A stretch of 64,000 nt of DNA, taken from positions 372,001-436,000 of the forward strand of contig NC_089247.1 of assembly GCF_000512585.2 (NCBI RefSeq), given 5' to 3'. Shown here piece after piece: positions 11,653 through 23,675 of this stretch. Both the position numbers and the translations under genes were made by a program. Each line of letters starts with the position of its first letter. Within the stretch, counting starts at the first letter, position 1. The notes under the pieces were generated by a model. It saw only the letters and a program-made list of their open reading frames with translations, was not told the DNA's origin and did no database searches. This DNA comes from Kwoniella bestiolae CBS 10118. Its lineage: Eukaryota > Basidiomycota > Tremellomycetes > Tremellales > Cryptococcaceae.

Positions 11653-14600
11653 ATGTCAGAATCATCACCCAAACCACCACCACTCCCACCCCGGCGACCT
11701 ACTCCTCAACCACCCTCCAATGCAGATATAGAACCTGGACCACCAATATCTGATCCTGTAGCTTCAACTTCAGCCTCGGACTCAGCTATACCTCCTGCAC
11801 TACCTGCAAGAGTCCATCCTACCATACCACCATCTGGCGAAGATAACACACATCACGCCGAGCCCCATGTGACTGTCGAGGGCAACTCGATAATCCTTCC
11901 TCCACCACTACCACCTCGTGTACCCTCAATATCGAAACCCATCCCACAACCCATCATAGTCAACGAAGGGAATTCTCGAGTGATCCCTGACCCCATAAAT
12001 ATTCCAGATGTACCCCCTTCATCTAACGAAACCCTCTATCAAGATAGTAGAGAGCAGCAGGATGTAGTCTCCCCTGTGACAGTAGCCATCACCCCAGCCA
12101 CACCACCCGATTCACAACCCACTTCACCTATTTCAAGCTCAATACATTCCTTCGGCCAGTCAGTCGAGGAGATGAGAACGCCACGACCACCTTCTCCTGA
12201 TAACCTCCCTCAGGTGGACGATGGCAACACCATTCCAGATCCTACGAACACTACAGGTGATACTCCCGAACCTATATCCTCCCCGGTTCCACCGCCTTTA
12301 CCGCCTCGAAAACCTAATCCACCACCTCTTCCACCCAGACACTCGAAACCTACCAATGTCGCTTTGTCCACTGTACCCACCGTTGGTCCGATGGTATGGG
12401 CCATTTCCATGATACTGCTGGCATACATGGGGGTCTCACTCGTAACGCTCATCCTGGTAGGAGCTTTGAGCTATGTGGGGATGAAGAAGCTGGAAGTAAC
12501 CGCTGAGAGGACGTTGAAGGAGGAGGAACCGGAAGATCCTGCGCTTGCTGAGGGAGGTGCTGGAGGGAGAGAAGCTGTCGATTGGGTGTGGGTACCCACC
12601 TCACTCTTCCTCCGTGACCGGTGGAGATGCTAATTGTACGGCAGGAATCACGCTCTTTACGCTTTGTTCCCCTTGATTTCGACTGATGTCTTAACGCCCT
12701 TTGTGGATTTGATGGAAGATGCGCTAGCAGGTCAGGTACCTCCAGTTGTGGTAAGTTGCGCCGCACCCCAGTCCTATATAGGCCGAAGTGGTGTGAAGCT
12801 GAATATCCTTGTTATCACCTAGACATCCGTCAGACTCACCTCGCCTGCACTGGGTTCTCAGCCCGTCTTGCTCAAGTCCCTAAGACCACTATCAGACGAA
12901 GAATGGTTCTCATCCTTATCAGTTCCTGAAAAACCTACCAAAAACGTGCTTCGCAAGCGCGGCAAATCGACCAGCAAGCATAATAGGAATATCTCAGGTA
13001 TGTCCAACATCTCTATGGCAAGTACAGGTACAAGCTCAGAGATGAAACGATCCCGATCAACCACTTCAAGTGGTGGGTCAACGTATAATCCTGATGAACA
13101 GGCTCAGGAGGCGTCGAGGCGGAGAAAGAGAGATAGGATATTACAAAAGGTATCTAGGAAGAGGGCACCGATGGATGATAAGAATAAGATATATGGGGAT
13201 GATCGATTAGATCAGCATGAACAGCGGCAGGACACCAATGGGGAGAGGAAGCATGGTGGTGAGAATAATCAGGATAATGAGTTGAATGAGGATGATCCGA
13301 ATGCTGGACAGTATGTGAACTATCAGATTGGGTTTGAGTATAGGAGGTCGAGGGATGCTGAGAAGAAGGGTAGGGGACTGCATTGTCTGGTGGGTTGGGT
13401 TTCTCTTTCTACTATATTATACAAACTGAACTGCTCAACATCGCTATAACAAAACGTGTACTGATCAAGCAGAATTATCCCATCTCTAGGCATATTTCGG
13501 GTGGGGTATAAAAGGCGTAGCGGGATCTGAAATACCGGTATACATCGATGTCATCTCGATAAAAGGGACGGTGAGCTTCCTTCTCTCTCGGTAGCCTCGC
13601 AAGTCTGACGGTCGCGAAAACTTACTTTATTTTTGGGATGATCGTACGCAGGTCAACCTACGGCTGCTCCTCTCGGCGACACCGCCTTTTGTGAGAACCG
13701 GAACCTTCTCGTTTCCAAAACTACCAGAATACGACGTATCGGCTCAACCGCTCAAGAAGGGGGCGTTCAATGCTATGGAGATACCTGGTATGAAGCAGTA
13801 TGGTGAGCGTTCAATCCTGTCCGGTCTCTTGATACCGTAAGATAGCACAGGAAGCTCACTATCTCTTGCAGTCAAACAGTCAATAACAGAAGTGGCCTCC
13901 GCTTTCGTCGCTCCCCAATCATACACCCTAGACCTCGACAGGCTGCTTCTCGGCCAGGAAAGCGCACTGCGAACACACAATATCGGTGTACTGCGAATCC
14001 TCATCCATAGTGCCCAGGACCTACCGAAAGTGGATACGATGGGATCATGCGATCCGTATGTATCGATCGGGATGAGTAAATACCATAAACCCGTTTTCAG
14101 TACCAGGACTATAAGGGATAGTAGGGATCCGAAATGGGATGAAGAGGCTTTTGGTGGGTGACCCTCATACTATTTGTTCTGTTTTTCATCGCTTTTTGAC
14201 TGACCAGGTGGTATTGAATTCAGTCCTAGTCTCATCCGATGCGATAGAAGCAGGAGAGAAGCTCCGTATCCGAGCGTGCGATTCCGACAGGTTCTCAGCA
14301 GACGATGCCCTGGGCGTAGTCGAAGTAGATCTGGCAGAGCTGGTTGATACCCATTCATCAAAGTTGTATCTCAGAACAGACGACTTCAAAGAGGATAAAC
14401 CAGGTATGAAATGTTCAGGCTCGCTGAGCTGGTCGGTCCAGTTCCATGGATTATGGCAGATGTCCTCTGAACAAATCAAACAACGCACGATGAAATCTAT
14501 CGCTGAGAGGGAAGAGATCAACCCGCCTGAATTGACGAAAGTACCGATCTGGATGGAGATGCTTAGTAGGATTATTGATAGGAATGATGAGAAGTGGTAT

Positions 14601-16858
14601 AAGGCCAGAGAGGAGAAGAGAAAGGAGACGGCGGCTTGGTTTAATGGTGAGAAGGAGAGGGATAGGCTGGAAGCTGAGGAGAGGCCCGATGAAGGGTATA
14701 GAAGTGGGATCTTGCAGGTGAGTGGGGTCGAGACTTGTTGCTCATCCTTTTCATGTCGTGTGTCTTGCTTAGCTGTTAGCTGACTGGGAGTTGTTCCGTC
14801 GTTAGTTCCATGTGCACCAATGCATAGGTGAGTTACTTTATGACCGTGATTGATGAAACATGGAATGCATAGCTTACAAGTAAAGTTCAACCTCACCAGA
14901 CCTCGAAGTTGAACCATTATCAGGAACCTACTCATCCCATTCTACGTCCAGAAACTCCCCTGCAGGAGGTAAACCCGCTTTAGAGTCACTCACCGATCGT
15001 ACGCCTGTCGAAAACCCCGATCCACCATCGTCGTACTGTGAAGTCCACCTGAACGATAAGCTCATCTACCGAACCAGAACCAAACAAGTAACACCTTTAC
15101 CATACTTCAACGCGGTCAGCGAGCGATTTGTAAGAGATTGGACGGAGAGTAAAGTCGTATTTGTAGTAAGGGACGAGAGGAATAGGGAACATGATCCAAT
15201 CCTTGGACTTGTTGTCATACCCCTCAAAGAGGCGTTCAGAACTCGCAGCCAATTCACTCGATGGTTCCCTCTCGTAGGTGGATTGGGTTGGGGAAGAATC
15301 AGGATTTCGTTATTGTGGAAACCTCTTGATATGACACTACCTAGAGGAATATCAGGATACGAGGTATCGACTTTCCGTCTTAAAGGTCTATCGTTTCGTT
15401 CCTTGGGTATTGGAGGTACTTCTGAGAAAGGTTTCTCGGTGGTACTTTCGACAGATTCAGATAAATACGAACTTGGTACTTCCTCTGACGAGGTTTCGTC
15501 CTCATCCACCCCGACCTCTGCTCGAACGTCTCTGGAAAGACTCAACTCGCCCTCCAGAACATCGTTGGACGAAGAGATCGAATTGGAATTTGATCTGTCA
15601 ACCAAGAGTGTCAGACTGGCTATCATGTATCGACATTCCTGTTCAATCCTGATCACCCTCGTCCAGCGGTCGAGCGTACTGAAGAAGAAGAGGGTGATGG
15701 GTATGGGAGTCGTGAATCTTAGGGGGGTGGTAGATGGATATGGGGAGATGAAGGTTGGGATTTGGGGGTCGGAGAATGTAGAAAAGGTTATGAAGGCTCA
15801 GGAGATGATGAACCGAGACAATGAGTCTAATGGGGATGGGGTTGGGGATGGATTGTTGATGAGTCCGCCCTTGGGAATGGGGATAGAGAGAAAACCAAGT
15901 TTCAGACGAAGGATTTCAGAGAGACGATCTTGGCCTGATTCCCCTGGTTTGGCTAGGGAACGATCCAAATCTATCTCGTCGGTTAATTCTTTTTCCTCAG
16001 CGAATGGGAGTGGCAAGGGAGTACCGTTATTGGGATATGCCGAAGTGAAGTTCAAGATCACCCCTGGAGTTGGTAGGGTGCATAGGAAGATTGCAAAGCG
16101 AGATATGAGATTTAAGAGGGTATATGAAGTTTGGGAGAGTGAAAGGGAAGTGGAGATGGGTTGGGATAAAATGGGGGAGGGTGAGAGGGTGAGGAGCGAG
16201 TTGGAGGGGGTCAAGAGTGGATTGAAGGATTCGGATAGTGAGGGTGAGGGTGGTAGTGAAAGTGAGGCTGAAAGTGATAGTGATAGTAGTAGTGATGGGG
16301 ATGATGATGAGAAGGATGGGGAGAAGAAAGGATTGGTTTCGGATGAGGAAGAAGATGAGATGGAAAAGAAGATGTCGGAGAGGAGAGCTCATTCACATGC
16401 TTTGCATAAACGCGTGGGTGCTGTCTCTTGATCACTGGGTATGGGTGGGTGGTTGCTGATCTGCTTGGATTCATTATACCTTAATGCTGTGTCGATTGCT
16501 ACGCTACATCCAACTACAACAAATATCAATTTCGCGTATACCCTTCGAACTCCATACATTTCAACTGGTTCACTGATCGACGTCACATCGCCGTGGTCTG
16601 CTGTTTCATATGTCACGTCTCACACCACATTCTAACCCTCGCATCGATAACATCTTCTTATCTCCCTTGACCCTTCTACACCCCCACCCACAGCACAAGG
16701 GAATCTTCCAACTGAAAATAGCCAGAACAGGCCGATATGTAAAAGACAAGCTGAGTTCCAAAGTATACTCGGCAGCGCATAGTGGAGGAAATAAAGATCA
16801 GAGTAGGAATAGGGGAGCGGATACGGAAGTTGAACGTGAGGGGATATCGAATTTGTAG
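11653..16858 (+). CDS. SMP and C2 domain lipid-transfer protein, Mug190/tricalbin-like, 1438 aa
   Basis: Exons: 11653-12587, 12645-12750, 12823-13389, 13490-13570, 13652-13802, 13872-14153, 14224-14717, 14806-14827, 14900-16413 and 16694-16858; all junctions are in frame. The N-terminal ~240 residues are Pro-rich with repeated PPPLPPR motifs. A membrane segment (around residues 250-275, WAISMILLAYMGVSLVTLIL) follows. Next is an SMP module starting DWVNHALYALFPLI and including AYFGWGIKGVAG and IPGMKQYVKQSI. A C2 domain follows (GVLRILIHSAQDLP, CDPYVSIG, RDPKWDEEAF), then further C2-like repeats (CEVHLNDKLIYRTRT) and an acidic stretch. The end, HKGIFQLKIARTGRY, resembles the tail of Mug190-type proteins. 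In the family, SMP domains carry lipids between ER and plasma membrane and C2 domains dock on membranes. The last intron (280 nt) is unusually long and exon 8 is only 22 nt. Confidence 0.88.
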
Positions 16859-17342
16859 GGGTGTGTTATGCCTTTCCTTTCTCATCGTAGTTTTGCGATG
16901 TTGTTGTACTGTATATTTTCACATTTTGGTTGGGTCATTAGCATTTGTTTGGTCTTGATCGATCTTGGTTATATGCGAATATACGATACATGATATACGA
17001 GTAGATGATTAGATGATGAATTTGATGCTTACGATTGAATGGATTTCCACTTGTCCTTTATTGGTCTCTGGTCGAGAGAATACATCAATTCGTGAAACTC
17101 CTCCGTCTGATTGGGGATGAGTATCCATATTGGACGGGTAAGAGCAATCCACATCTTGGCCTTATCATAATTTGACTTGAAGTAGCAAAGGATTATCGAT
17201 CAAAGTGGTGTCGCCATGAACGTTATGATAGAAGGATGTGGTCCTGTCCGACTATCCTTCACTTGTACTTGTGCTTGAGCTTGAGCTCTTGCTTATCTAC
17301 AGATCCAACTTGATATCCACACCTTATCCCAAATATCCCACA
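16859..17342. other. Convergent 3' intergenic region
   Basis: Lies between the 3' ends of the SMP/C2 gene and the minus-strand 17343-17990 gene. No gene-like frame or RNA gene is seen. Confidence 0.6.
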
Positions 17343-17990
17343 TCATAATACCCAATCGAATATCGTCGTGCATCCCGCAGCGACCGCAAGGATCGTCACC
17401 CCCACTACACTGAAGATGATCGATAAGAGTTCCTTAGAATCGGGAGGTTGGAATGGACCTTCGTACTTAACTTCACCATCCGAAGGTCTATCTTGCCCTG
17501 CGTGTATATCGTTTGAAGAGACGGGTTGGAACGAGACTTTCCGAGTTGGTAGGAGTGGTCGGGAGGTATCGTCGTGATCGTTCTCATCCTCCACAATCTC
17601 CTCCTCGTCGTTGTCTTGAGTATGTATCCGAAGTGATTTCGCGATCTTAGGTGAAGTATCGAGTGAATGTATAGGTAGATGAGGTACACTTGTACTTCCC
17701 TCCTGAACTATCTCCTCATCATTTATAATATCCAACTTCCCCGCACCTCCAGCGGAAATCACCCTTCTCATGGGATTACCGTATGGGTGAGCATGAACGC
17801 CATATACGTTGGGATGGTGCGATATCTCATCTTCTAACTGTTCGTCATCTTGTATCGGGTGGGGAGAGGCGGGGAAGAACAGGCCTGAGGAGAGGACTGA
17901 GGGGGATCGAGCGATCGATAGGGAGAGGGAGGATGAGCGGGGGCGATGATGTTTTTTCGAATTGGTGGGAGCTGGAGGGGGTTTTGACAT
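17343..17990 (-). CDS. Single-span, probably tail-anchored membrane protein, 215 aa
   Basis: An intronless frame. The first ~185 residues are hydrophilic, disordered and Ser/Pro/Asp/Glu-rich. They include an acidic block (DNDEEEIVEDENDHDD) and a Ser-rich basic N-terminus. A single hydrophobic segment follows at the C-terminus (about 190-212, LLSIIFSVVGVTILAVAAG), with only a few residues after it. There is no signal peptide, so a tail-anchored topology with the body in the cytosol is the simplest reading. The family was not recognised. Its 5' end lies 332 bp from the divergent 18323 gene, so the two probably share a promoter region. Confidence 0.7.
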   Translation of the reverse strand: MSKPPPAPTNSKKHHRPRSSSLSLSIARSPSVLSSGLFFPASPHPIQDDEQLEDEISHHPNVYGVHAHPYGNPMRRVISAGGAGKLDIINDEEIVQEGSTSVPHLPIHSLDTSPKIAKSLRIHTQDNDEEEIVEDENDHDDTSRPLLPTRKVSFQPVSSNDIHAGQDRPSDGEVKYEGPFQPPDSKELLSIIFSVVGVTILAVAAGCTTIFDWVL

Positions 17991-18322
17991 TGTGTCTTTT
18001 GGTCCTTTCCTTGGGTCTTTCCTATCTGGAGATGTGTAGTTAGTCTACAATCTCTAATCTCCCTTGCGGTGAGCTGTCCATTGGTTGTAGGTGTGAAATA
18101 TAGTAGTGTTGATTGATGAGATGAGAAAGATGGATGATATATGTACGAGTGGTGAAAGTAAATGGGCCACGCGACACCACCACCATCAGTGTACTCGTCA
18201 CCACTTCGCTATAACCGTGACTGACACCATTTATACATATCGCCCATTTTCAACCTCAACGTTTCACGTCTTGACATGATATACACATATTGATCACAAC
18301 AGAATTCCAGATCTAACCCACG

Positions 18323-21300
18323 ATGGACGACCCATGGGCAGGACCATCATGGTCCACACCCTCCAAACCTTCCAGCGCTATAGCAATGACCATGCCCTCT
18401 ACTGGCAGGACCACACCTCCACCAAGGTTTGACGACTCTGATCCGTGGGGTGTCACGCATGTTCCACAGGCAGAGCAAGAACCCACCCGCGAATCTGTTG
18501 ATAAAGAGCAGGAGGATAGCCCGAAGAAATCTTCGGTAGAGACTCCAGGGTGGGGTGGGGAGAACCATGAGCCATGGGGCGGAGTTAAGTCTGAGCATGA
18601 GGAATCACCCTCACCGCCTGAAGGTTCTTTTTCACCAGAACCTTACACGGTAGAAGATCAACAGCCTACTTGGGATACTAGCAAATCTCCCATCAAGCGA
18701 GCTTCTTCCTCCTCTCCGCCCATATCACCTAAATACACTACAACATCGGCAGCGCCGTCCCCTCAAAGAGAATTCCCTTCACCAACTTTCCCCACCTCCT
18801 CTCCTCCCCCTCAACCACTTCCCACCTTCCAAGACCAACCCTTCGCCTCGACCTCGGCAAACCTCAGTCCCATACCTAAATCACCTTCGTTCGGAGACGA
18901 CTTCGGTGGTTTCTCAGCTGGACCGTCATTTAGCTCAGGTGGAGATGATCCGTGGGGTAATAATTCTGGACCTAGTACCACCACTGTCAAAGCAGATTCA
19001 GGCTCCGGTGGATGGGGCGGAGAAGAGCTATCATGGGGAGGAGGGAGGAATGAGACCTCTTGGAGAGATACGTCTTTTGGGGAGGAGGGTGAAACTTCCT
19101 TCAAGTCGCCGATTATACCTCAGGAAGAGGATCTGGAGGAAGAGGAAGAAGGGGAAGGCTGGGGAGGAGCAAGACCTGCTAGGACGGCTGTGGTGGAAGA
19201 TAGATCAAGAGGGGATGATGATTGGGAGGTAGCTCATAGGAAGATACGTGTAATGCAGGAGAGAGCGGTGAGCTTTGCTCCTTAGAGCGCCTGATTCACG
19301 GATTCACAATAGATGGGGATCTGTAGATAGACAGAGGGATAGAGGCTGACGAACTTTTTTCGTACAGCCGAAGGAGAAGACAGATGGGTTGACTCAAGCT
19401 TGGACTGACTTACTGGGGAGTCTTATACAGACAGATCTGGAAAAGATGACTGGCGCAGAAGAATTGCAGTTTGAGGAAATGGTGAAGAAGCTTGATGAAG
19501 ACACGTTAGTTCCCTCTCGCTGTAGATGCTACTGCTGAGAATAGAGAAGCTGAATTATGCGACTGTTCTCGTTTCAGCATCGATCGACTACGCTCACTAT
19601 CGACTATACCGCCGGATATCAACACCTACCCACCCGTCCTATCCTCTCTTATGACCCACGAACGATATGTATACGCCTTACAAAGACCCAACCCCTCACC
19701 CTCCACTTCCCTCTTGACCATTACCGCACCTCGCAGACCAACCAGGATAGATCCACTGGCACTTGCCAGCTCAAGTGCAGGACCATCATGGACAAGCAGG
19801 TCGATGCTCGGTGAACCAGATGCACCTCCTCAAGATCACTCATCTCAACAGGAAGAGCAGAACAAGAGCAGATGGTCATTCTGGGGGAAAAGGCCTGTGC
19901 CAGAGAGACAACTGACTACTTCGGGTGGAGGAGTGTTGGAAAGGAAATCAATATCATTGGCATCGCCTGATCTGAACGGTAGCAGCGAGAGACATTCAAC
20001 GGATATCAAACCACCTTCATCAAGAGCACCATCGATATCTATCGCTTCATCCCGACCCAACTCACCCGCACCATCCTCTCTCTCGGTGACAAATGACAAT
20101 CATGATATCGGCCACTCGGCTCCCTCAGGCACATTTCCGCAAACACAAACACAAGCACAGCCCCCTCAACAGCCTGTGCAAGCTGCCCCCTCAGCAGTAT
20201 CGAGGTTCTTTGGTAGATTATCTCGTAACAAATCTCAACCTTCCACTCAAGAAGCTGAAGAGAGCAGTAATAAAGATCTAGAACTTTCAGCAGACGATTT
20301 CTCGTTCCTATCCGAAGTACCATCCTTGAAACCGCCTGAGAAAGGTGTGGGCGACTTGTTAGCGTTAGAACCAGGAAGGAACGAACAGATAGCTTCTCTG
20401 GAGAGTTTACTCAGTTCAAAGCCTACGCAATTACCTAAACCCCTCGCTCCACCTCCTAAAGGTCCTGCAGCAGCATCGGGACAAAGGTCAAATAGCGGTA
20501 GGTTTGTAGCTAGGATGAAATCGCCTCCTCCCACCGACTTTGACCTACTAGGTGATCTGAATTTCAGTGGATCGACCCATACCCAATCTACCTCTTCTGC
20601 AACTCAATCGCCAATGGTACAATCCCCAGCACAAGGCATGGCTTCCCCCTCAAATGCATGGGACGATTTCCTTTCTCTTGACTCTGCGCCTAAACCCACC
20701 GTCAAATCACCTACGACCCCCATCATCGCTCCTCCGCTCGTACCTTCCCGATCGAATACGCCGAGTGTATCACTGTCGCCTCCACCACCTCCACCCCCTA
20801 ATCCAGCTATATCATCAATCGTCAGCAAACCTACCCCAGCTACACCTGTTCGTCAAGGCGGTGTGAACGACTTCACCAATTTCGACTTTGACGATTTTGG
20901 TACACCCCAACATGCATCCACATCGACATTCGACGATTTCGGCGATTTCTCTACTTTCGAATCTACCACTCCTGCACCTGTGCCTACCATACCTTCAGGT
21001 CTCCCATCTCATCTACAACAAGCTCAAACTCAGACACCTCTCAAGTCCTCAGCTATAAATACACCAGGCTCCAATAAACTCTCCACGCCTGCCAATCATG
21101 CTCGACCAGGTTCGCTGGACCATACACCCACACTAAACCTTGTGACCGGAGCATCAGCAAGTAAAGGTAAACGATGGCCTGCCCCACCAAGCCCCGTGGC
21201 TCCAGCTATTGCACCTCCACCCAAACCCTCTAACTCCACCGCACAAGCGGGATTCCCATTCCTCAGTCCACCTCCACCTGGCAGACCGAATTCGAGATTG

Positions 21301-21534
21301 AACAATCTCTTAGATGATGGCGCTCAGAATACTGGCACCCCTGCTTCCGCTTCAAGTGGGAATGACGGATTGGGTTTGGGTAGTCCCGTATTTGGTGGAT
21401 CTCTTCAACCTTCCAGAACGGCTACTCCTACGCCACAGGTCGTCGCTTCGGCAATTAGTCCGACCGAGCTGGTGCAGGGGGGTGGGAAAGGTGGATTGTC
21501 AGCTCAGGATCTGTCGTTCTTCGATAGTCTGTAA
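18323..21534 (+). CDS. Large disordered protein with acidic-Phe/Trp motifs, 1012 aa; possible trafficking adaptor
   Basis: Exons 18323-19267, 19368-19504 and 19578-21534, both introns GT-AG and in frame. The N-terminus starts MDDPWAGPSW and carries repeated DPWG and GGWGGEE motifs. A short folded-looking segment spans the exon junctions (WEVAHRKIRVMQERA, then LTQAWTDLLGSLI and LEKMTGAEELQFEEMV). The rest is Ser/Pro/Thr-rich with aromatic-acidic motifs late on: NDFTNFDFDDFG and TFDDFGDFSTF, plus SWDDFL-like NAWDDFLSL and a final LSAQDLSFFDSL. In known proteins, DDFG/DPW-like short motifs in disordered regions bind clathrin-adaptor appendages, so an endocytosis or Golgi-endosome accessory role is inferred, not shown. 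Its 3' end converges on the lineage-specific gene at 21796. Confidence 0.72.
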
Positions 21535-21795
21535 TTCGTTTTAGCATATTACGACATCAAGCAGTACCGAAAATCTGGTGTATAACTTGATGCAATGCTG
21601 TGCAATATACACATCCCAATGACAGGTAAAATGCGCACAGGCATGCAGGATACAGCCTAATGTGACTCTTCACATCGTCAAGGACATATATACATGCAGA
21701 ATCATAGATAATCACAGAAATATTCCATGGTTAATCTTCGCAACGATCACCTGCATTGCAAAAAATATTGTAGGCGATTGTCCGTTCGATTCTGG

Positions 21796-22887
21796 TCAAT
21801 CAGCAAATTTCACTCGTCGTCCAACTGCGAAGAGTGGTTTCAAAAGGTCAGCACAATGGCGGTTGAGCTGGACAATAAAGTAGACCCCCAGTGCGATTTG
21901 AGCACTCACAGGATGCATAGTCACAATGTAAGAATGATTGACTCGCCAAATTCCGTTTCGCTGCCCGTAAGGACCCGGGATCACTTTTTTCGAGCTGTTG
22001 TTTGCCGATCTGAATCCCGGAAGTGCGCCACTCTTAGGTTGGATGATGGAAAATCCAGATTGGAAACGAAATTTTGTTAGGGGTCTCTGGTCTCTGGTGT
22101 TAATGACGTTTTTGGTATCTTCTCCCAGTTTCGCAGCAACAATATCGATCGACTCCTCAAATTCGCTATTGTGGATGGCCCCCGGCTGATCCCTTTTCCT
22201 GACGCGCTGTGCACTCTCGAAAAGGAAGGTGTGGACCTCTCGATCTAGGTCCAAACTACCTGCTAAACAGACATCACCTGCCGAATCTTGGATCCTTTCA
22301 TCGGATGCAGTGAGGAGCGTTACATCCAGGTGACATCTCAGGCTATCTTCCGGGATAATAATATCGATGGTAGGATATTCCAGTTTGGAAGTTGGATCGG
22401 TGTACGCTTCACGCCGACCATATAGCACTCGGATGGCTTCCTGAGCCGATTCAACCTTTGATGCCCAACGACTGAACCGTGCGTTGTCCTTCTGAGCGAC
22501 CATTATGGAATCATGAGTCCGGGTCATGCTATTCGAATATTCCGAATGGATATCTCTAACAGCCATTGATCGCCGCGATTTCATGTCTGCTTCAGGGGTA
22601 TTGTAAGTCAACGAAGTCTTGGTACACTGCTTGTAGCAGTAGGTTCCCGGTACGAAGGTAGTGAGCGGACGGACTCCCGATGTTCTGGGGGTTTCATGGC
22701 CCGATGTGGACCGGTATTCGAGTGATTGCTGTGGGTAGTAGTTGTAGCCTTGCGGATCATCTTCGGGCTTGACGTTAGACGCATGCCCGTCGCCTTCACA
22801 CTTCATTTGAGTCACCCGCTCAATAGAATATCTGAAATCTTGGTTATCACCTTCACACTTGGGCAGATATGTCTCCTCGTCCATCAT
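21796..22887 (-). CDS. Lineage-specific protein, copy beta-1, 363 aa
   Basis: Unknown function, one open frame. The N-terminal third is polar and contains two CEGD motifs. Further on are a short Cys pair (GTYCYKQC), an Arg-rich helical stretch (RRSMAVRDIHSEYSN), a strand-like block (YPTIDIIIPEDSLRCHLDV) and a C-terminal region TKFRFQSGFSIIQPKSG. There is no signal peptide or membrane span. A broken paralogue lies immediately upstream on the same strand at about 23.7-24.3 kb and aligns from the RDI motif to the C-terminus. A CATAAATAG box about 100 bp upstream (22985-22993) is a plausible TATA element. The gene is isolated at the left border of a 15-kb gene-poor region. Confidence 0.65.
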   Translation of the reverse strand: MMDEETYLPKCEGDNQDFRYSIERVTQMKCEGDGHASNVKPEDDPQGYNYYPQQSLEYRSTSGHETPRTSGVRPLTTFVPGTYCYKQCTKTSLTYNTPEADMKSRRSMAVRDIHSEYSNSMTRTHDSIMVAQKDNARFSRWASKVESAQEAIRVLYGRREAYTDPTSKLEYPTIDIIIPEDSLRCHLDVTLLTASDERIQDSAGDVCLAGSLDLDREVHTFLFESAQRVRKRDQPGAIHNSEFEESIDIVAAKLGEDTKNVINTRDQRPLTKFRFQSGFSIIQPKSGALPGFRSANNSSKKVIPGPYGQRNGIWRVNHSYIVTMHPVSAQIALGVYFIVQLNRHCADLLKPLFAVGRRVKFAD

Positions 22888-23675
22888 ATAGCAGTCCCCG
22901 CTGCGAGCTTCAGGTGTATGTTCAAGATGTGTATGTGTGTGATTAGCAGAAGAATCAGATGGAAACGCAAGTACATATTCCTAGCTATTTATGCCAGGAT
23001 TGGGACACAACCTGTACAAGACAGCCCCCCCGCTCGGGATGCTACAGCAAAAATCGGACATAGGACTGCGTGACGTTATGACCAGACCTTTCGATTCGTG
23101 GAACGAAGGTTGAATTGAAAGGAAGGAGGGAACCTGCTACAGTAGCTTAGAGCAGATGACAATGGATGTTGCACAGCATAAGTACCTTTTGCCCCTTGAT
23201 CCATTCACAGACGGTGAAGGTTCTTAACGTGTCATAGTACAAGAGACGATGTTCTCGCAAAGGAAGGTCTGCAAATACAGAGGAGCGATATTCCGTGTGG
23301 CACAGCGCTCGATCAGATTCGCGGAGGTTGATACATGACGTCAGTTTCCATCTTTAGATTGATGGTGTACAGAGGACAAGGTCGAACAAGTGTGTTTCTC
23401 TGTCTGCTGTAATCACTCCACGACTAGATGAAAGATATACCAGGCTTCCGGCCAAAAAGCTCAGCGGCGCTCAGCGGCGATCACTAGGTAGGTTCCATCA
23501 TATACGGTTGATTCATACACACGACTGGTAAAGTATAACAAAATGCGCTCCATTTTCCTATAATGAGAGACATGAACGTAATCATGTTGATCCAACATGT
23601 ACAGATCTTTTGAAAATCGCCGCCCACTTCCCCCGGGGAAGGGTTCAACTCATTCCGTCTGTGAGCAGTCGTTGT
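22888..23675. other. Upstream region of beta-1
   Basis: Contains the TATA-like CATAAATAG (22985-22993, minus strand) and a short direct repeat (AGCGGCG twice near 23460). No gene is supported. Confidence 0.45.

Noticed and set aside
14186..14935. Minus-strand frame of 249 codons
   Set aside because: Lies opposite C2-domain exons of the SMP/C2 gene and has no features of its own.
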